NCBI RefSeq assembly: GCF_905163445.1
Contig: NC_053186.1
Location: 810,599 to 874,598, forward strand
Direction: 5' to 3'
From: Pararge aegeria
Lineage: Eukaryota; Arthropoda; Insecta; Lepidoptera; Nymphalidae
DNA: 64,000 nucleotides
In this document: piece after piece, positions 55,032 to 64,000 of the stretch
Layout: each line of letters starts with the position of its first letter
Position numbering within the stretch: the first letter of the stretch is position 1
Translations under genes and position numbers: made by a program
Notes under the pieces: generated by a model
Databases searched by the model: none
Told to the model about the DNA's origin: nothing
Seen by the model: only the letters and a program-made list of their open reading frames with translations

Positions 55032-55388
55032 CGGCGAGCGCGCCGCGCCACGCGCAGCACGCAGACGGACTGAGCGCGCGTACCGCCCCGCCAAGCACCG
55101 CCCGCTAGCCGGCCTCGTCGGCCTGCGCCGCTCCACGTCCGCGCCGCACGCCTTCGCGCCGACGCCCGCCGCGGCGCCGACGCCGACGTGCCCGACGCCG
55201 ATGTGCCCGCCGCCGGCTAGCGAGCGCGTCGGTATTCGGCGTTCCACTTCGCACTGAATGTTTCATTTTTGCTTGTAGAATGTCGTAATTTTTTTATGGG
55301 TTCAATTTAACCGCATCCTCGATTTCGACATCCCCGACATTGACGTGTTCACATGTTGGAACTTAGCGTTTTATTGCGTTATCAATGA

Positions 55389-55702
55389 CTAGCGGTCCCT
55401 CGCGACTTTGTCCGCGTATCAATCGACCTTAAAGGATACGCATGTACTGTCTCGCACTATTTTTTAGTACTTTGAAGGGGAAACAACTTTGTATCCATGA
55501 TTTTATCGAAACTTTAACCGTTTACGCAGCCCAAGCTCTCTCAAAAACCCCGATTTTGAATCATTCTTCATTGGTGCTATGATCTTATAGGTCTTAACGT
55601 GATGATATATATCCTATATATCCTCGGACCAGTAGTTCCTGCGATTATTGCGTTCAAGTAAACAAACAATTAAACTCCTCAGCTTTATATTTTAGTATAA
55701 GA
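55389..55702 (-). mobile_element. Non-autonomous Helitron in the chb 3' UTR
   Basis: Left end A|CTAGCGGTCCCTCGCGACTT is the reversed Helitron 3' end; right end TTTAGTATAAGA|T is the reversed 5' TCTTATACTAAA. Internal GGACCAGTAGTTCCTGCGAT is typical of this family. 314 bp, no target duplication. Confidence 0.85.
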
Positions 55703-57188
55703 TTATGTTGGGTTTTAGAATATCGGTATAAGTTTACGAGTAATTTTGACATCGCCGCAATCGAAATTTTCACAAAATATATAGAAATGGAGCATTCAAT
55801 TGCTTTATTTATATTTTTTTTGTACCTCTTAATTCTGACATCGACATTTCACATGTCGGCATTCAACGTTTAATGGTGCGCTATATGTTTTACTATTCAT
55901 GTAAGTTTATCGTGAGTCAAATTTTATCGAGTTCTCGATTACAACAACTTCACGTCGGTTAGTCGATTCGCTTTGTTGGTACCATCGTCCCCATAATGGA
56001 TACAGTGCTAGACAGTTGCTTTAACCTTGCAAACTTCATTATTTGACCTGAATCTCATCCCCACTACTTAGATATCTCGTATTCCACTATTATCCGTTAT
56101 ATCAGTACCTCATATCTAAACTAACTCTATTTTTTTCTGTGTATGCCTTCATTCATTATTGCATGTTTTCCAAGTTCCTGCAAAATGTGTCAGTTTTACT
56201 TCTTTGGTGTTTTCATTGAGTTTCATGAAGTAAAAACGTATCCCACAAAGGCTGACGACGTATTGATTACTCTGGTGCTGGGAATGTTTAGAGGCGGTAA
56301 TCATGAGACATACAAACTTGTTGGTATGTAAATATTTCATCCCACATAGGTTTTTTTTATCGGTATTTCCATGTGTTATAAGGAATTACTTCTTGCCGAA
56401 CCTCATGGCTCTTAGATCAACGGAAAATACCCAAAACAAAAGGTTTTGATTCCCATGATAATGTCGGAATGTGTGTCTCAAACGACCGTATCTTTTGATT
56501 GCGTTGAATTTTAAGTTGGATTTGTCACAGATCCAAGCGATTGTAGAATGTGAGTATTTTAAATTAATTTCAACTGATACCTTCACGCGTTTCTGCGAAA
56601 AAGGGGTCTGACATACTGATAGACGGTTGGGTAACGACGTGCTCTTATTACGGTACCTTTTTTTTTTATTGAAGAAGGAATCCTCGTGGATGACCGTAGG
56701 CCTAAACCATTTGATTTGTTTGACATCACTATGAGAACAAACCTCCAACATTCACTAACCTTCCTTTCCGCAACCGATGCATGACTTCAGAAAGGCCACC
56801 CGCCTGATCAGGCTGCGTTAATTTTTTTTTTGACGATCCCATACAACCTTAGATGATCGCAAGGTACGTAACCCTTAAAAGGTGTTAGTTAATACAATTA
56901 TGTCTATGTCATGGATGTCGATGTAGAGGATGTCCATAACGGCGACCGGGAGATGTCCCTTGCTGACGAATATCCGCCATAACCTGAGACCAAAGCCTTA
57001 TTGCATTTTTACAATAAGGTTATGATCTAAGGCTATATAGACCGTCAAGTTGCATTCAATGGCTACCCAAAATTGACTGTATACTAATGCTATGTTATTC
57101 TTTTTTTTCATTAACTGTTGTACTAAGTTACTTTTTCATATAACGAAGCAATTAATATTATTTTATATAATCGAAACTGCCTATACAT

Positions 57189-57194
57189 AATAAA
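57189..57194 (+). terminator. Candidate poly(A) signal AATAAA for chb
   Basis: Canonical hexamer about 2.16 kb past the stop, followed within 15 nt by a GT-containing T-rich stretch. Assigned by position; no transcript evidence is available. Confidence 0.35.
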
Positions 57195-57210
57195 GTGTAT
57201 TATTTATATA

Positions 57211-60200
57211 AATCTCGCATTTATTTAAATTGTTTTAAAACAAATAGTGCGGACAAAAATGTCGGTTCATATGTGCTTTATAAACTAGGTGAGATTTTGA
57301 GATGGATCACTTAGGCGGAAAACTATTTGAGTGTTATCGGCGTCAAACAGCTTTTCTTTGCGAAGCTAATCAAATATAAGTATAAATTATGACATAAAAT
57401 AATGTACCAAAAGGAAAAAATATTAAATTAATAAACACAGTATTATTATTAAATTGATATGCATATAATATAAATACAATAAACATATTGTTATTTAAAA
57501 CGTAGTAGAGGAACTCAATTTCTATCCTTCCAATAATTTTATTTTCCAAAGACGTGTGTTCGTTTGTGGAGTAGTCCTTTTTTCACGCAGTTATAGATCG
57601 ACGTTATTTTTTTGTTTACATTGCAAACTATTTATTTCTATATGAAGTGTAATAGTCATAAAACAGATATTGCATTCGGACTAAATCACGTTGATCACAA
57701 TAATTCGCGTTGAATTATTCAAAAAAAGCTGGAACAGGTATTTTATTATTTTTGTAAACCGTAATACCAAATTCTATGCTTTTGAGTTCAAAATTACAGG
57801 ACCTCCATTCAAACTTTCATACGCGATTTAACCCCCCTGGGAAAAAAACCCTTGTAATAAACTATCGAGACTATTGAATTATCTAAGAACACAAACATTT
57901 TTCAAGTTTCATGATTGTCTCTAGCTGTTTAGGCTGTATATTGTGAAAGCCAAGGCAGTTTTCCAACTTTTCTTTGACTGGAGCAAATAATAAACGAGGT
58001 TTTATCGTAGAACGTGTTAGTAACGCGCTTTGCTGTTAAGATGTTCTTCGAAATTTCACATTCACTGTTGCTAGTTTGTCAATACATCAAGAAAGTGTTT
58101 TTATATTTTCATGTTTATTTATTACAAAAATAATTAAGGATTAAATCACCAAAAAATATAGTCCGATAGTCAGATAGTTTTGCGATTTTATCTCACTGAA
58201 CCATCTCAAAATATCACTCTTCAGAATATTTGCGTGCTTATGCGTGCGCGAGTCTAATGTATACGAAATGGAGTTTCATAAATTTTGTATTATAAATAAT
58301 ATAATGTATTTTCTCATAGCCGCATGTATAAATAGTACATTTTCATATGATATTTAGTATTTATGGTATAAGAGTTATATATAAAATAAAGTAAAGGTCT
58401 AAATACACTAAACACGCCTGTGACAGTAAAAGGACACTATTATGAGATAAGTTTAAGTGACTAAAATCGATTATTTGCGTAACACTTGGCTTATTACTTC
58501 ATAGAGTATGCGTCATAATTTATACTTTATTCCTCGATATAATATTAGTAATGATTACGACGCATACTCAATGTATTATGCGGAGATCTTTACAAAATCA
58601 TGTTAAGAATAAAAACTCCATTTTGTAACGTATAGACTAAAACGGCGCGTTCAATATATTAAATAAAAATAACGTAGAAATTATGCTAAATCACGAAAAA
58701 TGTGTACCCTTATTTACAAACATTACTTTAACTCTTACAGTCCATCGCACAGTGTACAAAAAGTTACATTACGTCGTTCTTCTATCTAAATAAGACTGTT
58801 TACTGTTCAGCCGGCGTACTTTATCAAAATCCATAGACGTAAATACGAAAGTGTTTTTTACGTTTGTTCGGCTAAATTAATACACCGATATATGGTATAG
58901 AACTAGTTTGCATTCTGCAGATGATATAGATGATTTTAATCCCGATACCGGGAACCATTCCTGCGGGATTTTAAAATAAATAACTTTGATGTCAATGTTA
59001 TATTATCCAAAAGAACAAGCCTATCTTCAAATTTGAAGATCTCACTTTAAGTGGAATAATTGTAAGAAGTATTTTGCTACCTACGTAGGCTTGATAGCAA
59101 AAGTGATTTTGACAAAATTTTACATAAGAATTTTAATTTACTTTCTGACATATAATTCTCTGATAAACATAATAATAACGAACTCTAGAAACCCTAATTG
59201 TACTCATAATCGTCACAAAACAACTACAGTAAAACTGTCTTCGTGAGATAGATCTAGAATAACACCTTATCCGATTGGTGCTACCAAATCTGTGTTGACG
59301 GATAACACTGAGAATTCAAAGTAAAGTTTGTGACTAGGTGTTACGATGCCCCGAAAAGTACAGTCGGTGGAAAAATTGCAATAGGAAAAAGTAATGTAAA
59401 ATATAGCATAACATGAATTATTGTTAGAATAGGTTAAGTTTTAATTATTAAATACTACCGAATTTTACATTTACACAAGACACATAAAGCCACATGTTCG
59501 TTATTATACATTTTGTATATACTTTAGGTTACAGATACAAATTCATTTTTGTTTTTGAAACTTGAGTTGTATTATTTATATATCATGATTGTATATTCTC
59601 GTGATTCTCTGATTAGAAAATACTCGTCATTCAAAAATTGTGTGAAAAAGGAGAAGATTTGAGGCCCAATGTGTGTTGCCACGCCAAAAGCCGATTTGAT
59701 TCAGTTATCAATTATTGTTTTATGATAAATACATAATACACAAATAAATATGATACACAATATTAAAAATAAACATTGTATGTATACATTAAAAATTTAT
59801 ACATTTGTATATTAGCGAACACTTGGCTAATCAGATAATAGTTGGATAGATATAACAAGTACTAAAAATAAAACTTTTTCCTCCGACTGTACATTGGATA
59901 TACCATGAATATAATATTAGTTGCTGTGCATAAGTAACGTTGTTTGGATGGTAAAATAACGGTCAAAATTATTACCTAATATTTTACAAAATCATAGCTT
60001 TCATCACCCGAAACCTATGTTTTTAAACCAACTATAAATTTAATTTTAAACTTTATTCGTAAACTATAAATAACTAAAATGAAATTCTTAAAAGAAATAT
60101 TTGCAGAGTTCATTTCTTCCTACCTATGATAAAAATTTATATGCAAGATTTTTAGAATACTATAATATGAAAAGGGTATTTATAGACATAGTTTCTGTTA

Positions 60201-62270
60201 AAATCGTGTTGACGTTTAAGACAGGTAAGGCTAAAAGAGGACCATAGTTTTATCACATTTGATTATACAACTTATAAAAGACCGTTATTTTACTCGTCAA
60301 CTGTATATGTGGAACATGATAGTTAAAGACTTAAGAAACATTCGACAAATTAATGGTAAGGTGTAGGATTGTTCTCGAAAATAAAATCACATTCGAGGAA
60401 TGCTAGATAGTGTAGGAATTGTTCTCAAAATTTTACGTTCGAGATATGCTAGATAGGACGTAGTGGATTGTTCTCGAAAATAATTTTATATCAGAAATGG
60501 GAACGGTGTTGGAATAAGATTGCTTTACGTCGTCATTTCAATGATTGTTATAGTAACTACGATGTTTAATAAATAAATAACTAATTTTCATTTATAGTCA
60601 CTAACATGTGGTAATAATAGTCCGCAAAGTCCGCATTGGAGCAGAGTGGTGGGTCTGTGCTCTGAAACTCTCTGTCTTCGAGATGAGGCCTATACCCAGA
60701 ATTGTGCATTTATCTACATTAATCGTTATCATTGATAATTCCCCACTGCAGGCTACGGCACAGGCCTCTTAAGCCGGTAGAAAAGGATATAGAGCTTATA
60801 CCCACCACGCTGCAAATATGGACTTATCATATATTCATTTTCATGTACTAATAATATTGCTTATTATTTAACTTTATGTGTTGATTTATAATTGTGACCC
60901 GCCAAGGGCTTTACAAACAGCATAAATTATATCAATGTGTCTATTACATTATTTCTTATATATATACATAATAAATGTTCTCAATATCAGTATTGAATAT
61001 TTGCGCCACAGAACCCGCGAGCGCGACTAAGTTAATTTCGGGCAATTACCTTATCTTGATATCGGTCATAGCAAGGAGAACGCTTCTATATTATTTAAAA
61101 CATCTCAGGTATCAGGCACGAGGGCTTATACAATCATTGAAATCGCGACCTTAAACGTGTTGTAATATAGTCGTCTATGTCTTGCGGTGTTGTATAAATT
61201 ATTGAATTCGGTAAAATGTACAGTATTTATATTATCTTCACTATCACACGTGATCGTGGCTTTGATCGCTATAATCTGTGGAACCATAAAAAAAAATTAA
61301 CTGCGCGTTGTTTTGTATTCCAATTGAACTAGTGCATATAACGCGAATTTAGTTGAGCTTGCATAAAGTGAAAATTAAAAAAAAAACGGCACAGACAAAC
61401 AGAAAAAAATATTTATTTACAAAGAAAAGTCACTACATTAATATGACTGAACTTTCGAAAAGAAAGAGGCACATTAGAAAGTGAAACGTGTGAGCGAAAA
61501 TGAGCAATTACTATGTTTTATAGGCGTGCAAAAGAGATCAATATATATTTTAGTGAAAGTGCGACAGGGATATAGAATGAGAAAATGCTGCTACATGTCA
61601 TACGTACAAAAAACATAGAGTCGCAGGAGTCCATTTATTTACTTCATTCTCCACTGAGCATTCGACTGCTGTAACGTAAATTAAGGGTTCATTTGCACCG
61701 CGGCGTACTAATCTGCAAACGAGCGTTGTATTCTCAGAGAGCTTACTCTGCTACCAGTTATTGGTGTTAAGTTATTACGAATGAGTTGTTTAAGTGAATT
61801 TTTTAGGTATTTTACAATTTTGTCTTGTGTTGTTGATTTACCTAAAGAAAACATAATCTTCGCTAAATTGAGACCAAGGAATCGAGATTAAGTATAGTTG
61901 TCAGTCTGCTAATAAAACACAGGAATTCACAGGCTTACAGAAAATAACGCTTTTATTTTTCTCTACTAAAGTCAAGCCAATGTATTGAATAGTAAGTATA
62001 GCTTACTAAGACACAGGAATTCACAGGATAATGGAAAAAACCTAAAAGTATTCACTAGTTCTTTAAAAAGTAGTGTTAATTATTGCTATTTTCCATTAGT
62101 CTGTGAATTATATTGTCATGCTTCTAACTGCTATATGCTGGTCGTATTAAAACTATAATTATTTAGACAACGTATAACGGAATTAAAAAATAATATTGAA
62201 GGGTGCATACCCTCGTTAAACTTAGAAAGAAGCATATTTATTTTTTCACACAAACTAATTCAAACATTCT
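57211..62270. other. AT-rich intergenic or extended 3' UTR, no gene seen
   Basis: No ORF with protein-like composition or splice structure. Around 57765-57960 lies a repeat (CTTTCATACGCG, TTTAACCCCC) related to one at 51890-52050. A SINE-like fragment lies at 60625-60800. On the minus strand, AATAAA near 61410 could be the 3' end of a gene lying to the right, but nothing else supports it. Confidence 0.5.
60625..60800 (+). mobile_element. SINE-B-like 3' fragment
   Basis: CCGCATTGGAGCAGAGTGGT, GATGAGGCCTATACCCAG, then CGGCACAGGCCTCTTAAG; degraded. Confidence 0.45.
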
Positions 62271-62271
62271 T

Positions 62272-62552
62272 ATTGTTTACTTATGACAACCCTATTGAAG
62301 ATAAAAGACCGACACGTGCATAGTAGGTACCTACGCTACGCGACGCGTACCTGGAGTCACTTAATTTTCTTAATAACTACTTTTGCATGTGATGTTAGGG
62401 CTGTATCTGATTTCTTACAGTAAAAATTATGAAAATGGTTTACTCAAAAATTATTAGTTTCCGTTTCACAGATAAGTCTCAGAGACAGTAAATAATATAC
62501 CTCTAAAACAACTGAAGTATTATTTTGGATTTCATTTACACGTTGTATATGC
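62272..62552 (+). repeat. Repeat family F, copy 3
   Basis: TTGTTTACTTATGACAACCC, GAAGATAAAAGACCGACAC, CAGATAAGTCTCAGAGACAG, TTTCATTTACACGTTGTATA. Confidence 0.65.
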
Positions 62553-64000
62553 ATTCTTTTTCATTTTATCTCGGTGCTAGTAACAAGGGCGTACTGCAAT
62601 GTGAAGCGACGAGTTATCGCATTAACGTTTCACAACATCACAATATGTATATATAACATTTACGTCTAATCGACGGCGCGAATGAACCCTTAATTCTAAA
62701 GAGAGGCTGCCATATTCGCTATGCGAGATGTAGGGCTCAAATTTGATGTCACGTAATACGTGTTTTAATTGCGCTTTCGAATCGGACATATTGAGAATTA
62801 AGACTCTTTAACAGTTAGTAAGGAACTACAATATAGATTAAAAATTGCCACACCGGCGTTTTAATGCCTCCTTGTAGTTTTTTAAAAGTTTGATGTAAAT
62901 AAGATGCTTGACCGTTTTAAAGGATTTTCTTTGAAGACTTGATGAGTGTGTCGGTGCCTTTATATTGATTGCGATGCGTTGTACAGTGTAGGCAAGAGCT
63001 GGGTGGGTTGACGAAACAGGTCACGGTTGCATATAAATGGAAAATCTGAATTTTCTTAATCAAAAATTAGCTCAAAACAAGAAGTCATTCGATGATACAC
63101 AAAGATTGATTTTGAGCAAATTTTTGAATTTATAGATTCGATTATTTTCTATTGAGGCACCTACGAAAGCCTCTTAATAATTGCATAATTCCTGTCGTTA
63201 ATTTGAGAAGTGCATAATTATCGAGTCATTTTGTCAGTTATGTATCTGCCTACATCAACAGTGTTTTGGAATTTCGCATTATTTTGTGAGAGACGTTTAT
63301 TTGACTCCGTGACATATATTTTTTGCGAAAATTTAGGTCTTTTCAAATAGGCGAGAGAGGCTTCTGTGTAATTTTATTATACATTTTAATATGTATTCGT
63401 TCGCACGAAGCTTGGCGAATGCCAAAAATTTAAAACGTTGATATGCCCTTGTGGTAAATTTCGAAATGTGCTCGCCGCCAAGTGAGCGAGACCCCTCTAC
63501 GTGTCATCGTGTCAACACCTAGACTCGCGCTTGTATCAATAATGCATTTAAGTATATATCTACGATTAAAATTATTGGTGATAGCGTATATTTTGTGATC
63601 CGTAACCAAATGTTGGTTCAAAAATGAAAGTGTTAATTATCCAATAATATCTATTTAAATGATAGTACGTTTTAATTTTGCACATGCTATTTTATTTCTC
63701 ATAGACATACAGTTTACGTCACTAAAGTTGGACCTGCAAACAATTTTAACCTGTGAATTCTCTTGTCCTAGCACACCTGCTATGACCGTACTGCTATGCT
63801 ATTTGCTAGCCATAATAAAACATTTATTTATATTTACTGATAAATTAAATTTAGCATTCTCATTTCACAACAATTTTAATTTGTCAAATGCTACATAAGA
63901 TTACGCAGGCTAAGAATTATACGTTTGCTAATTAATCCATCACTATGATGCCGTAAATGCCTATTCATTGCTACTACAATAACTTGCACCAACTTTCGTG
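62553..64000. other. AT-rich sequence, no gene seen
   Basis: No splice-bounded coding stretch and no recognised repeat beyond short AT tracts. A Pumilio-like TGTAAATA occurs at 62893-62900. Could be far 3' UTR or intergenic. Confidence 0.45.

Larger units (their letters stand above)
55032..57210 (+). other. chb: chb 3' UTR with candidate polyadenylation site
   Basis: The GC-rich coding character fades by about 55260 into AT-rich sequence. The first good AATAAA is at 57189-57194, followed by GT/T-rich sequence, which suggests cleavage near 57210. The UTR contains a 314-bp Helitron and a Pumilio-like TGTAAATA at 56327-56334. Later AATAAA sites (for example near 58384) leave a longer form possible. 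Short ORFs at 56143-56331 (+) and 56386-56751 (-) look random. Confidence 0.45.

Noticed and set aside
54945..55247. 100-codon minus-strand ORF at the gene end
   Set aside because: Antisense of the GC-rich last exon and its edge; low-complexity Gly/Ala/Arg composition and no splice or promoter support.
56386..56751. 121-codon minus-strand ORF opposite the 3' UTR
   Set aside because: No motif, no upstream splice site or poly(A) signal that would make a gene; consistent with chance in this region.

Overview
The window is animal nuclear DNA, almost certainly lepidopteran. It is AT-rich, and its intron-split gene has small GC-rich exons. Between the exons lie repeats of kinds known from moth and butterfly genomes: tRNA-headed SINEs, Helitrons ending in CTAG, (GAT)n-tailed non-LTR remnants and a hAT element. 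A nymphalid source is possible but unproven. I see no prokaryotic operon, CRISPR array, genuine tRNA or rRNA gene.

One gene dominates. From about 9.8 to 57.2 kb the plus strand carries a complete CLASP gene (Drosophila chromosome bows/orbit/MAST). I assembled 36 coding exons from 11,044 to 55,031. All phases agree, and 4,443 nt give a 1,480-residue protein, close to the fly protein in length. Exons 1-5 encode TOG1, exons 8-13 TOG2, exons 14-20 a Ser/Arg/Pro-rich microtubule and EB1-binding linker, exons 21-26 TOG3, exons 27-29 a Ser-rich linker, and exons 30-36 the C-terminal helical CLIP/kinetochore-binding domain. The linker holds a canonical SxIP motif (SGIP) and a second candidate (SHIP) in a frame-neutral exon. 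A 5' untranslated exon ends at 10,045 and contains a 27-codon upstream ORF.

The left 9.7 kb is repeat-rich and intergenic. It holds a broken ORF with a duplicated helical unit (2.9-3.8 kb), a fragment of a non-LTR retrotransposon (6.9-7.1 kb, minus), and a possible two-exon minus-strand gene for an unrecognised 80-residue protein (7.9-8.3 kb).

The CLASP introns are a graveyard of mobile elements with clear nesting. A 1,523-bp hAT-type element with perfect 15-bp inverted ends and an 8-bp target duplication sits inside a tRNA-derived SINE and itself contains a Helitron end. A 260-bp Helitron interrupts another repeat. Two arrays of the same 34-bp minisatellite bracket exon 4. Retroelement tails stop 15-60 bp short of several 3' splice sites. 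Right of 57.2 kb I find only AT-rich DNA with scattered repeats and no supportable gene.

I do not see a new multi-gene system. The best candidates for new biology are the repeat-protein relic near 3 kb, the small minus-strand gene near 8 kb, the hAT element with hexamer arrays at its ends, the paired minisatellites, and frame-neutral exons carrying EB1-binding motifs.
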